Assembly: GCA_027257055.1 (NCBI GenBank)
Contig: JAPVLO010000054.1
Span: forward strand, 5,394,001-5,458,000
DNA length: 64,000 nt
Direction: 5' to 3'
Origin: Cephalopachus bancanus
Lineage: Eukaryota; Chordata; Mammalia; Primates; Tarsiidae
The first letter of the stretch is position 1; every line of letters starts with the position of its first letter. The notes under the pieces were generated by a model. The model made no database searches. It was not told the DNA's origin and worked only from the letters and a program-made list of their open reading frames with translations. Of this stretch, positions 45,824-56,945 are shown one piece after another. Position numbers and translations under genes: made by a program.

Positions 45824-46100
45824 GCTGGGCTCGGAAGCCTGTAATCCCAGCACTTTGGGAGGCTGAGGTGAGTGAATTGCCTGAGCTCGCAGGTTCGAGA
45901 CCCGCCTGGGCAACTTGGCGAGACCTCATCTCTACAATAAATCAAAAATTAGCTGGGCGTGATAGCGCACGCCTGTAGTTCCAGCTACTTGGAAGGCTGA
46001 GGCAGAAGGATCACCGGAGCCCAGCAGGTCGAGGCTGCGGTGACCAGGAGTGGCCACTGCACTCCACTCTGGGTGATGGAGTGAGACTCCAATTCAAAAA

Positions 46101-46118
<18 letters not shown>
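45824..46118 (+). mobile_element. Full-length Alu with small head deletion
   Basis: The head reads gctgggctcggaagcctgta, missing about 10 bp compared with other copies. The tail is about 23 A, followed by a (TA)n run. Confidence 0.9.

Positions 46119-46153
<35 letters not shown>
46119..46153. repeat. (TA)n microsatellite at an Alu tail
   Basis: About 17 uninterrupted TA units directly follow the Alu poly(A). Confidence 0.96.
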
Positions 46154-46156
<3 letters not shown>

Positions 46157-46549
46157 CCTATTTCTTAAAATTATTAGAAAATTTCTGGTGATCACAACAT
46201 ACTCAGAGTACACAAGTAGTAGTAATACACTGAATATTGAACTTTGTAATCAAATAATTTCCAGGAAACAAAAACTAAAATTGTCTGACCAAAAAAAAAA
46301 AAATGAGTTAATACATATCTCATTAAATGTGTGCTTGAAATTGTTTATTCAGCAATCCATTGTTTCTTGTAGAATATTTCAGACAGAAAATGTGCCACAG
46401 CTTCAAAATTTTACCACCTAACCTTCTAATTATCCAGTACATATAGCAGCCCTTGGCTTCCCAAGATATTTCGCTGGGTATGTTGATCCCAAGCCTCTGA
46501 TTTCCTCCGACGCATAGACTTTCCAATCAAGTTGCTAACCAACTAATTT
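46154..46549. other. Unassigned AT-rich DNA
   Basis: No gene or recognisable repeat was seen. Confidence 0.4.
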
Positions 46550-46565
46550 AAGATCCACAAACTTT

Positions 46566-47560
46566 AAAAAAATGTTTTTTATTTTTATTTATTATAAAGA
46601 TGTGGGGTTCAATTCAGGATTAGGTACATAAACATTAATCATGCAGGTACCCTTGTTGATGAGGCATGCCCTTCCCTCCCCTAGCAGTATCCCTCAACTG
46701 CCAGTCCCACCCACTTCCCCTGGCAGTTTTCCACTACTGCCAATCGCTTTCTTATAGCATTATAATTGTTCAAGGTCAGCTTATGAGTGAGAACATATGG
46801 AACTCAGTTCTTTGTTTCTGTGATGAATCACTGAGTATGATCGACTCCAAATCCATCCAAGTTGCTACAAAGTCTGCGTATTTGTCCTTCTTTATGGCTG
46901 CATAATATTCCATTGTGTATATGTATCACATTTTTTTAAATCCAGTCCAGCTTCAATGGGCAACACGGTTGATTCCATGTTTGCTATTGTGAATAGAGCT
47001 GCAGCAAACATACATGTGCAGGTATCTTTTTTTTTTTTTTTTTTTTTGAGTTGAAGTCTCACTCTGTCACCCAGACTGGAGCGCAGTGGCCGCTCCCGGC
47101 CACCGTAGCCTCGGCCTGCTGGGCTCCGGCGACCCTTCCGCCTCAGCCTTCCAAGTAGCCAGAATTACAGGCATGCGCCACCACGCCCAGCTGATTTTTT
47201 GATTTATTGTAGAGATGAGGTCTCGCTGCCCAGGCGGGTCTCGAACCTGCGGGCTCAGGCAATTCACTCACCTCAGCCTCCCAAAGGCGCGGGATTACAG
47301 GCTGAGCCACCGAGCCCGGCTGTGCAGGTATCTTTTTTGTAGAATAATTTGAGTTCCTCCAGGTATCTTCCCAATAGGGAAATTGCTGGGTCATATGGAA
47401 GGTCAATTTCTAGTTCTTTCAGAAATCACCACACTGTCTTCCAAAGAGGTTGTACTAGTCTGCATTCCCACCAGCAGTGTAGAAGCGTTCCTTTTTCTCC
47501 ACATCCTCGCCAGCATCTGTCTTCGTTTGTTTTATTAATGATGGCCATTCTTACAGGGGT
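46566..47560 (-). mobile_element. 5'-truncated L1, antisense, split by an Alu
   Basis: Perfect 16-bp duplication 'aagatccacaaacttt' at 46550-46565 and 47561-47576 encloses one antisense L1 3' end (3'UTR 'gatgtggggttcaattcagg' at the left, ORF2 'cagcagtgtagaagcg' at the right). Unlike its neighbours it is not inverted. On the - strand, 47426-47704 still shows the [17 protein letters not shown] motif of ORF2, but frames are broken. Confidence 0.93.
47031..47320 (-). mobile_element. Full-length Alu inside the L1, antisense
   Basis: The duplicated L1 sequence 'tgtgcaggtatctttt' (47015-47030 and 47321-47336) flanks the copy. It is near consensus with a long T-run. Confidence 0.95.
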
Positions 47561-47576
47561 AAGATCCACAAACTTT

Positions 47577-48134
47577 TGAAGGCTGCTTCCCTCATGGCCA
47601 AACATCTCACATAGGTTCTGTTGTTTAGAAGATTGGAGTGAGCACTTCTGATACCAAGGAAACCTCATGGATGTTACATTAGGGCATAAGAAGAAGCAGC
47701 TCATATAAGCAGAGTTTGAAGACTGGTCTCTTATTTACTTTGCCTTGGAAAACTTTTCTAGAGTCATGAACTGGCAAGTGAACTATTTACATCTATCAGG
47801 TGTGTAGCATCATAAAATTACAGCTGAATCCTAGTTTTTTAAGCTAATGTCACAAATTTCTTAACAAAGACGACTTTAATGAAACAAATGCCCTGAGTCC
47901 CACTCTCTCATCTACTTCTGCTCACAACCAGAAAAACAAGCCAAAGGAAAAAGTGCAAAGTTTGACATGACTAAACATCGCTCTAATTGAATCTATTAAA
48001 TATTCATCTTTTATTCTTAATATTCAAGTTTACACCAGAAAAAAATGTTCCTAATACTACAAATTTCATTTTGAGTATGTAACACATGATTTACAAATAT
48101 TAAGTGAATGAAGATATAATTGCATTAACGTTAC
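47577..48134. other. Unassigned DNA
   Basis: No gene or repeat was identified. Confidence 0.4.
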
Positions 48135-48497
48135 TGTTTTGGCCAAACTGAATTAACCTAAAATTCACATATTGAAGTCTTACTCTTCAGTACCTCAGAA
48201 TGTGACATTTAGATATAGGGTCTTTAAAGAGGTGATTAGGTCATTAGAGTGGACTGTAATGCAATATGACTAGTGTGCTTATAAAAAGAAGAAATTTGGA
48301 CACAGGCAGGTATAGAGGGAAGATGATGTAAAGATACAGAGAGAAAATGGTCATGTATAAGGAGACAGAAGAAATCAATACTATTAATAATTTGATGTTG
48401 AACTTCTAGCCTCCAGAACTGCCAGACAATAAGTTTGTGTTGTTTAAGCCACCCAGTCTGCTGTACTTTGTTATGACAGCCCTAGAAAACTAGTACA
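48135..48497 (+). mobile_element. MLT1 LTR (MaLR), sense
   Basis: 'tgttttggccaaactgaatt', 'agggtctttaaagaggtgat', 'gcctccagaactgccagaca', 'gtttaagccacccagtctgc' and the end 'actagtaca' follow the MLT1 consensus from start to finish. Its last 68 bp are part of the duplication shared with 45388-45697. Confidence 0.88.
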
Positions 48498-48744
48498 GTA
48501 ACTTTCAATGGATGCTCCACAGACCCTCAAAGTAGACCAGAAGATGAACTATGTCTATGAACAGAAACTCTTGTCTTAGCTCCTTCAATCACCAATTTCA
48601 CACTCGTAGCCAAGTGGACCTACCTGAGCTGATTTTCTCACTTGTAAACTGATGATATTTTCTGGATGCCTCACAGGTTGGCTCTGATGATTGCACATAA
48701 CAATGCAAGTAAAGGCATTTATACTACACAAAGTATTGTCTAAA
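48430..48744. repeat. Segmental duplication, copy B
   Basis: Counterpart of 45388-45697 at an offset of about 3042 bp. It starts within the MLT1 LTR end and stops within a sense MIR. It keeps 5 bp ('cctgagctgat' region near 48622) that copy A lacks. Here the LTR is complete, so this is the probable ancestral location. Confidence 0.92.
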
Positions 48745-49533
48745 ATTAATGCAATCTTAATATTCTTGAATCTGTTTGACCTACTCCAGTCATTATGTAA
48801 CACAATTAAAGACAATTTTGTTCTAACACTTCTATCATCCACTTAGATATGTATTGGAGTAGCAGAGTGTATCTATAAATTCTTAGAACAGCTAGCGTTT
48901 TCTCTCCCCAAAGTATTTTTTTTTTAATATAATTCTATCCCAAGACCTCTTGGTCCCTTGGCCAGAGCCTCCTAAGCCTGCTTCCTTGACTCTCCAATTG
49001 CGTCCTTTGTGCCAGTAACGCTTGAAAACCACTTATCCAAGTGAGGGTGGGTGTAAGGTGGGAATAAGACCTTATTAGCAGGATTAGGGTTGGAACATGT
49101 TGACTCTAAGAGGTGGGATTGACACCCTTATCTCTCGACCTAAGGGATCAATTCAGGACAAATTAATCAGACTGGGAGGATAGCCAGCAACCCAGACTTG
49201 TCTTTGTCTAGAAATTCTAAAACATACCTATCTTTATTTTTCCAGAAAGTTCAACAAAGTAGATTTGATTTGATTTTTAAAAATCTATCTTACTATTGCC
49301 TTAAAGATTAGGAATAAAAATATTGTCCCTCCTCTAACCTCAGTCTGTGTGTAGAAGGGCACCAAATAATTTGTTAAGGATCGTTGGGCTATTCTGGTAA
49401 AAACATTTTACATTTTGCTAATATACAAAGGTCTTCTTCTAGAAGTTAGACATTATAAAGTCAACAGACTTCAGTGATAATAACATAAATAAAAGTTACA
49501 TTCTCTTCTAGTAAAGCTTGGTTTTACAAAGAC
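48745..49533. other. Unassigned DNA
   Basis: No gene or confident repeat was seen. Confidence 0.4.
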
Positions 49534-49547
49534 CTAATGTTACTTTT

Positions 49548-49835
49548 TTTTTTTTTTGAGTTGGAGTCTCACTCTGTCACTCAGACTGGAGTGCAGTGGC
49601 CGCTCCGGCCACCGCAGCCTCAACCTGCTGGGCTCCCGCGATCCTTCCGCCTCAGCCTTCCAAGTAGCTGGAACTACAAGAGCGCGCTACCACACCCGGC
49701 TAATTTTTTTGATTTATCATAGAGATGAGGTCTCGCCAAGTTGCCCAGGCAGGTCTCGAACCCGCGGGCTCAGGCAATCCACTCACCTCGGCCTCCCAAA
49801 GCACGGGATTACAGGCTGAGTCACCGAGTCCGGCT
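49548..49835 (-). mobile_element. Full-length Alu, antisense, near consensus
   Basis: Perfect 14-bp duplication 'ctaatgttactttt' at 49534-49547 and 49836-49849. The T-run is uninterrupted and CpG sites are well kept, suggesting a recent insertion. Confidence 0.95.
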
Positions 49836-49849
49836 CTAATGTTACTTTT

Positions 49850-51329
49850 AAGTGTGGTTATTCGTGAAACCTCCTTGTCTTCTTTGTATTCATTTTGCCT
49901 ATTCATCTACAATCCCTTGTGACCAATAGGAAAATTCCAGCTGTGCTGTGAACAGGAAAAAGTCTTACTGTCTGACCCCAAGGATGCCAGCAACTTTCTC
50001 TATCAAATCCCTTCTGTCTCTGCCTTTTGACAACCAGTTGGATTTGATCTATGAACATGGTACACTTCTGGATATTCACTATTAAATCATTGAAACAATA
50101 AAGAAAATCTCACTAGATGCAAAATTCTGAATTTTTTTCCTACTATTGGTATTTCCACCACTATTTTTTAAAACTTCAGATTTTATTGTTAATGGAATTT
50201 CTTTTCCTTAATGCATTATTTATCTTTTATATTTTTACCATATTCTTTAAGTTTTAATGTAATCGTTTTTTCTGAAATAAAGTTATAGAAATAATCATAA
50301 TCACATTTGTGACCTATTTTTTCAATGCTGACGTCGACTTTATAATGCATATAAAATAACTTTGTGCATGATTTTTTTTTTACCTACAGGAAATTCTTCT
50401 ATCATTATGAATATTCTTTCTTCAGTTTTTCATTGCCATTCAATCTCGCTCATGCATTTATTGAATATGTAATCGTGATGTGAAAAATTATTACAGGCAA
50501 GCTAGTCTTAACAATTCTTAACATTTTTATTGGTGAAATATAAATTTGAGACTGTAGTGGAAGCCATGAGACTACTCACCTCAGAAATGCAGAGACATAA
50601 ATACACACAAATTTACATGAATTTCAGGTTTCAACTATCTGCCCTTTATGCCACCATCAATTATTCAGAGTGACAAGGACCACCGTAGGTTTTTAAGAGG
50701 AGTTGTAATGACAGTGTTGTCAATTACTCCCAAGTGATAAAAAAAATTTTGAAATTTAATGAACAGAACCAAATAAACTTACTTGCTAAGCACCAAGAGT
50801 TGTCTCATGTGTTTGCGAAATGATGCAGAAAATTAGCTAATTTAATATCTAAAATGCTAAGCACTTGCTGAGAGAAAAGCTTCGTATTATGCTTTATAGT
50901 AGTATAAATATGTGATCTAATAAAGTTCATTTTTTTGAAGTAATAGGACATGCTCTAAGTCATTAAGATGCAATAAAAAACCAGTAGAGATTTAAGGGTT
51001 CAATGAGTTTTATAGTCACTGAAGTACAACAGGAGTTGAAAATGAAAAGGAAAGATTAATTGGAGTTAAGAATTTTAGAAATATTCTATTTCCTGTAACA
51101 GAGGAAATTCTCTAAAAATGACTGTTTATTGAATCAAATACATTCTTTGCTATTTGAACTCTATTCATGGGACAGTGGAAACCATTATAAGTTTTCAAAC
51201 CATGGACTATAAATTGAGCAGTTTGGTAATGAATTGAACAATTGAAGATCTGTATCAAAAATATCAGTTGAGTGATAGGAAAAATCCTAGGTGAGGTGTA
51301 ATAAAAGTCTAGAATAGAATAAGGGAATG
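49850..51329. other. 1.5 kb unassigned AT-rich DNA
   Basis: No gene or repeat was identified. Confidence 0.4.
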
Positions 51330-51342
51330 AGAAATGAAAACA

Positions 51343-51434
51343 GGGCAACCCTCTTTCAGGTCCCCTCCCTACCAGGAGCTTTCCTGTCTTCTAATAAATT
51401 CCTAATTACTTACCAAAAAAAAAAAAGAAAGAAA
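51343..51434 (+). mobile_element. Tiny polyadenylated retrocopy of unknown RNA
   Basis: A perfect 13-bp duplication 'agaaatgaaaaca' (51330-51342 and 51435-51447) encloses about 70 bp of C/T-rich sequence ending in an A-tail. An aataaa hexamer (51394-51399) lies some 14 bp before the tail. This is the structure of a severely 5'-truncated, L1-mobilised copy of a polyadenylated transcript. The source transcript (mRNA or retroviral LTR) was not recognised. Confidence 0.82.
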
Positions 51435-51447
51435 AGAAATGAAAACA

Positions 51448-51799
51448 ATTGGAAAAATTAGTATACTTGGGGACTGATCAAATGTAAAGACAAAGAATAG
51501 GTGAGTTTATAAAAATGATTCTAATATTTTGAACTTACACATCTATGAAAAGGTTTTTGTATGCTGTTAAATTTTAAAAATTAAGAAGGGCACCCTGACA
51601 AACTGCTTACAAATGGGTTGACTCCCAAGAGATGGTAGTTCATTGAGAAGATACTCTTTACATGTATAGACTTCAGGGATTCTGCACAAACTCTCAGACA
51701 TAATAGGCAACATTTTCACATTTACACATGCATTGCTGGGGTGGCCTAAATATATAAAAAGTAAAGCAATAATGTTTCTAGAGAAAAAATAACTTCATG
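51448..51799. other. Unassigned DNA
   Basis: Nothing recognisable was seen in this interval. Confidence 0.4.
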
Positions 51800-52890
51800 A
51801 TCTTACTGTAAAGAAAGTTCCTTTACATATGACTTGAAAAGAGCCCTAAAAGAATTGACAATTTCAATTTCACTAAAATTAATGTTCTTTTTACAAAAAA
51901 AAAAACAAAGCAAAACATTAAAAGACTGTGAAAGCAAGCCACTGAGAAACTCGGGGAAAATATTCACAACACATGCATCTAACAAATGATTGATTTCCAA
52001 AGTATATAAAGAATTCCTGTAAATAAACAACTGGAAGAAAAACAAGTCAATAAAATTGACCAAAAGATTTGAACAGGAACCTCACAAAGAAGATACCTAA
52101 ATGTCTAATTAGTGTATGTAAAGTTCTTTCAGTATTTATCTGGAGACACTAATTAAAGCCACAATGAAATATCACTTCACCAGAATGGATAAAACTTTTT
52201 AAATGACAGTATTAAATATTAGTGAGTATATGAAACAATTGGAACTCTCATTTATTGCTGGAGGCAGTGTAAGTTTGTACAACCATGCTGGGAATCTGTG
52301 TGGCAGGATCTACGAAAGTTAAACATAACCTATCCTAAGGATCTTGCAATTCCATCCCTTGGAGTAGAAAACTAGACAAATATCCACCAAAAGTCATGTA
52401 CAGAATGGTTATAACAGCCTAATTCATAAGTGGCCAAAAAATGAAAGCAACCCCACATATCTATCAATGGGAGACTAGATAAATTGTGTTCAATAATTTA
52501 CACAACTGAAGACTATGGAACTACAAAAAGTACAAACTATTGATATATGAAACAACATGGATAAAGCTCACAGAAATAAAACTGAGTAAAAGAAGTCAGA
52601 TGCAAGAATACATATTGTATGATCTCATTTATAAGAAATTCAAAACTGGGCAAAATAAATTCATGACTATTTAATCAGAAAGGTGGTTTCCTACTGGAAG
52701 TGAGGGTGATATGAACTAGGAAGGAGAGCAAAAGATCCTTATGGGGTGTTAGAAATGTTTCACATCTTGACCTGAATGGCGGTTACTCCAGTGTGTACAT
52801 GTACACAACATAATCAAAATGAGTACTTAAGATGTGCACACTATACTGTGTTTATATTATGCATCAATGAAAAATAAATAAATTTTAGAA
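51800..52890 (+). mobile_element. L1M 3' portion, sense
   Basis: Decayed ORF2 end and 3'UTR: 'gaaaatattcacaacacatg', 'gatttccaaagtatataaag', 'ggaactctcatttattgctg', 'atgatctcatttataagaaa' and the end 'atcaatgaaaaataaataaa'. All frames are broken. Confidence 0.8.
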
Positions 52891-53123
52891 CACTATGCCC
52901 TTATCATGCTTGACCTCTTAGTAACACTGACTGACACTAGTTAGTCATGCTTTTAAAATGCTTTCTGCTCTTGAGGATACCTCATCTGTCAATTTACAAC
53001 CTTCCTGACTGCTCCTTATCAGTTCCCTTTACTAGGGATCTTAGGTCTCTAAGCATTGTAGTGTCTTAGAGCTCAACATGGGGTCACTTTCTCTTCTTCT
53101 CTATTTACATTCACTTCCTGGGT

Positions 53124-53305
53124 CAGCGGTTCCCAGTTCACATGAATGCATCAGAACTAACATAAACGTGGGTTTTGTTTTTGTTATGTTGATATTGAGT
53201 TACCATCCTAGTGCTTGTTCAATTGACCAGGGTTGGGATTCAGCTGTTCAACTGTATTTAAAGTTCCCCAGGGAATTCTAATACATAGTCAAAATTGAGA
53301 GCTAC
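53124..53305. mobile_element. MER20-like hAT element
   Basis: It starts 'cagcggttcccagttcacat' and ends 'aaagttccccagggaattct...cataGTCAaaattgagag', which resembles MER20-family ends. The interior is diverged or partly replaced. Confidence 0.5.
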
Positions 53306-53623
53306 ATTTTTAAGTGATCTTATCCTATCCAAGGTTTAGTTAGATACCATCAGTTTTTATTACCTTCTTTACTATCATTCTCATCAAAGCGTAATTATCT
53401 TTCAAATAGAACACTGTAAAAGCTCCTATCTGGTTTTCCTGTTTTCATTCTTTCCTGTCTTTCTCCCTTCTTTACACAGCCTCCAGATTAATTTTTTAAA
53501 ACATATATCATGTCACTCGTCTGCTTCAAATCCTTTCATGCATTCTGTTCCTCTTAAGACAAAAATCAAAGCACCTAATCATGGACAAAAAGAACTACAT
53601 TACCTAGTCCCATCTGCTTTTCT

Positions 53624-53735
53624 TTCTTTTTTTTTTTTTTTTGAGTTGGAGTCTCACTCTGTTGCCCAGACTGGAGTGCAGTGGCCGCTCCCGGCCACCG
53701 CAGCCTCGACCTGCTGGGCTCCGGCGATCCTTCCG
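53624..53735 (-). mobile_element. 5'-truncated Alu (right arm only) with its own target-site duplication
   Basis: Only the T-tail and right arm are present, stopping at 'ctccggcgatccttccg'. Perfect 10-bp duplication 'ctgcttttct' at 53614-53623 and 53736-53745 shows it was inserted in this truncated form and not cut later. Confidence 0.92.
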
Positions 53736-54215
53736 CTGCTTTTCTAACATTACCTTTACCACTCTCATTCTTGTGCCCTGTGCTTCAGCCATGCACTGTC
53801 CTCTTCTCCAACTATTGAACATGGCAAGTCATTTCCCACTTCATGGCCTTGGACTTGCTCTTCCCTCTATGTGGAATACATTTCATGGGCTCTTCCCAAG
53901 GCTTGTTTCTTCTTGTCATTTAGGTTCCAGATACTTCCTGAGAGAAACCTTCCCCAGCTACCGCCTCCTAAGTGATGCACTCTGCTTATTTTCTTTCACG
54001 CCACTATTTCTTCATAGTACTCTTCCTTTCATCCATTTCTTTATTGGTTATCTCCCTGTACCCTAAAAGGTAAGCTCTTACAGGGTAGGAGTATGTTTTG
54101 CCGTTTAACATACTATATCTAGCTCCTGAAACTGTGTTGAGCATGCAATAGGCACTCAATAAATATTTGCTCAATGGATAAATGAGGAATTGAGAAATTA
54201 GTCAACATGTTCATT

Positions 54216-54370
54216 ACAAAAATAAAAAGTTCCATTTACTGAGCATCTGCGCTATACCTTATGCTAAGTACACTGTATACATTATCTAAATTATCTCATT
54301 TAATTTTTAACAACCATCTGAGAGGTAGAAACTGCTATCTGTTATTATAAATAAAGAAACAAGAAATTAA
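54216..54370 (-). mobile_element. MIR SINE, antisense
   Basis: 'ccatttactgagcatctgcg', 'acattatctaaattatctca' and 'tattataaataaagaaac' follow the antisense MIR. Confidence 0.78.
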
Positions 54371-56037
54371 ATTCTGGGTTTTTTGAGTATCCCCTCGTAC
54401 TTTGTTTCAGGCAATTCCTAGGCATTGAGGACATAATAGCGAGTGAACAAATTGCAGTTTTTGCACTTAAGGAGTTTGTGTGTGCACGTCCCAGAGAAGA
54501 GTGAAAATGGCCTATCTAGTAATAAGTCCTGTAGCAGAGGTAACTATAGGATTTCATGGTAATGTATGTAAAAATCCTCAGTTCAATAACTGGATGATGA
54601 ACAGTGCCACGGTGGTCTTCCTCAGAGAAATAATGCTGAGAACTAAAGACCAATGAGAAGGGTGGGGGAAAGGACACCAAGGCAGAGAAAGCATCACGTT
54701 TTCTCATAGACCTTAGTCTATGTTGCAAAATGGAAACAAATCCCCCTTAGTCGATCATATGACTACTTATATTATCCCTCGTGAATCAGAGTTTAAGGTA
54801 TTTGTAAAGAAGCAGGAGCATGTTGGGTTGTTTGGTTGCATTATCCCTTATTAAGGATCATAGATCCCTTTCAAAGGCTACTAGGATGTTCATTTTCTAA
54901 AGACTCAAACTCCAAATAATCTTCAATAGCAGTAAAAAGCCAAAAGGACAATTTTGCATCTTCTTGCTCAAATCTGTGAAAACAACATGAAGAAATATGC
55001 TTAATCTACTTCCTATCTGCTAGTGAAGTTCATTCAAATAGCATTAGAAAAGCAAAAGTCTTCCTTTCCATGTTGACTCTTATGAGAACGCTTTGCCATC
55101 TTTCCCTTTTGAAACTTTGCTATTGTCAATTTCCATCAACCAGAGTTGAGTGCAGGTGGGATATTAGTATATAAAAATGTTTAAATACACATAGTATTTA
55201 TATATCCTAACTTTTTCCTAGTTTATTCAAACATTGCAACTCCAATTAGTTGTATTGAGCTGCTTGGTTGAAAGGGATCAAATTATAGCTTTCCATTTTG
55301 ATCTTTTCAGCAATAATTATTTCTTCACAATTTCTGCTAGGTTTTTAAATACTAATAAGTAAAAGAAATTCTAAAAATAAATTGTAAAACATTTTAGCAT
55401 GTCAAAATATAGTTTTATTTTTCTTTCCCCATGAGCTACAGATGTTCATGATGATTATAAAGGATTAACTGTACTTTTAAGTATAAATTTTTTAGTTGCA
55501 CAATTCATTTATAAATACTTTCATATTTTTCAAAATCTAGCTGACAGATTTCCTATATTAAAAAGGGCACTACCCATATGTTCTTAAAGGTGAGGGACTG
55601 GGTTTTGCCTATTAGCTAGACCATTATCTGCAAGGTTAGAGACCTTGATTAAAAAACCATAATAAAACATTAATCTTTGCTGAACAAATTTGCTTATCTA
55701 ACTAGCTAGTCACAATAGTTTATGCCTTATATTTTTAAAGAATAAGAGGTGTTCTTTTGTCTTCTAAGGCCGTTTTATCTGAGCCAAACTATATAATCAT
55801 TTGTATCATACCTTTGGCTCAACAGTTTTTATATGTTTAAGCTATCAAGAATAATTTGTATTGTTTTCTAAATCATTTCTAATCATCAGAACTCCTTTGG
55901 CCAATATTTGGGTTTATCAAAAGCTAAAGGTGGGAACTCAATATTTTGTGAAAGTGAATGCCATATTTGATTTTTAATTTTGTCCTTTTAACATTAGATG
56001 ATGTCCAGATATTAAGTCTTTTTGGCAATTTAATCAG
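54371..56037. other. Upstream flank of the LIPF promoter, no repeat recognised
   Basis: About 1.7 kb of AT-rich DNA free of Alu and young L1. If the promoter call at 56073 is right, this is where proximal enhancers of LIPF would lie. No specific element can be named from sequence alone. Confidence 0.35.
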
Positions 56038-56102
56038 TGGATAAGTAATTCTGTCCATTGTTGGAAGTTTAGTATATAAGAAGTAAATGCAACATTAACC
56101 AA
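56038..56102 (+). promoter_or_regulatory. LIPF: Candidate LIPF core promoter with TATA box
   Basis: A consensus-like TATATAAG lies at 56073-56080. A reversed CCAAT-like ccattg (56055-56060) and a GATA-like ggataag (56039-56045) sit just upstream. The predicted start, 25-30 bp downstream of the TATA box, falls at about 56103, and a clean GTAAGT donor follows at 56147. A TATA promoter followed by a short non-coding exon fits a strongly tissue-restricted gene such as gastric lipase. The assignment rests on layout and strand only. Confidence 0.5.
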
Positions 56103-56146
56103 AATACTAAGCATTCAGAGAAACATAATTCTATTTCTGAGGACAC
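56103..56146 (+). other. LIPF: Candidate non-coding exon 1 of LIPF
   Basis: About 44 bp from the predicted start to a perfect donor (ggacac|gtaagt). It has no ATG. It would splice over a 3.0-kb intron to the acceptor at 59159-59160, where 10 nt of leader (gcagcccaaa) precede the start codon. An acceptor immediately upstream of the ATG requires some upstream leader exon; this one is the best seen in the preceding 3 kb. Confidence 0.45.
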
Positions 56147-56664
56147 GTAAGTACAGCATCTGCTGAACAAAATTGTTATTTTGCATTTTAAAGGCTTGGA
56201 TATTTATTGCACATCTACCTATATAAATGCGTCTATTTGAATTGTTGTTTATTCCTCTGGTATTTTACTTATTTTCTCGTTTATTTTTTGTATGTACATG
56301 AAATTCTTAATTATTGATGATAGGTCTGTTTATTATTGTAATGAGTGCCAAATGTGAGGGCACTCTCTTATTCTTCCTTCTGAAAGCAATAGGCCAGTCT
56401 TCCAGTGTCAATGAATTGGCCATATTTATATGCTATGCTGAATAATTTAATATCATCCAAATCAACTGCTGTTGAATTATCCATTATTAATGCCATTGTT
56501 AAACTTCATAGGCTATTCATACATTTACTTAAATGATAAACCTGTTAAAGCAAACGTTTGAACCAAATTATATAAATCCCTCTGGGAATGTCTCAAGTAT
56601 TTCCTATAAACGCTCGCCCAAGTTTACACTAAAGAAGCATTATGGTGGATGAGAACATAATCAA

Positions 56665-56945
56665 TCTAGCTTCAAATATGGACTCAGCTGCTTTCTATAT
56701 ACTTGTTAGGCAAGTCCTCTCTTAGGTTTGCCTTACTAATCTGTAAAATGAGTAATATTATGCTCCTTACTTCATGGGGCTGTTATGAGAAGTAAATGAG
56801 ATGCTGGTAATAATAACCATTTTTATCCAGTGTTTACTAGATGCCTGATATGTTAAGAACTTTATTTTTGTTACCATAATGAATTCTGGTCCTATTTTCT
56901 AGAAGAGGAAACCATCTTAGTGAAGATCACTTGCTTGCACACATA
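56665..56945. mobile_element. Two opposed MIR fragments in LIPF intron 1
   Basis: 56665-56812 reads as a sense MIR ('ctaatctgtaaaatgagtaa', 'ggggctgttatgagaag'). 56813-56945 reads as an antisense MIR ('ccagtgtttactagatgcct', 'tattttctagaagaggaaac'). Both are old. Confidence 0.6.

Larger units (their letters stand above)
52910..54185 (+). mobile_element. LINE-2, sense, split by a hAT element and an Alu half
   Basis: 'ctgactgctccttatcagtt', 'tctctatttacattcacttc', then after an interruption 'atatatcatgtcactcgtct', 'gcttgtttcttcttgtcatt' and the 3' end 'aggcactcaataaatatttg' trace one L2 through its 3' terminus. The longest residual frame (53641-54066) mixes Alu and L2 and has no meaning. Confidence 0.75.
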
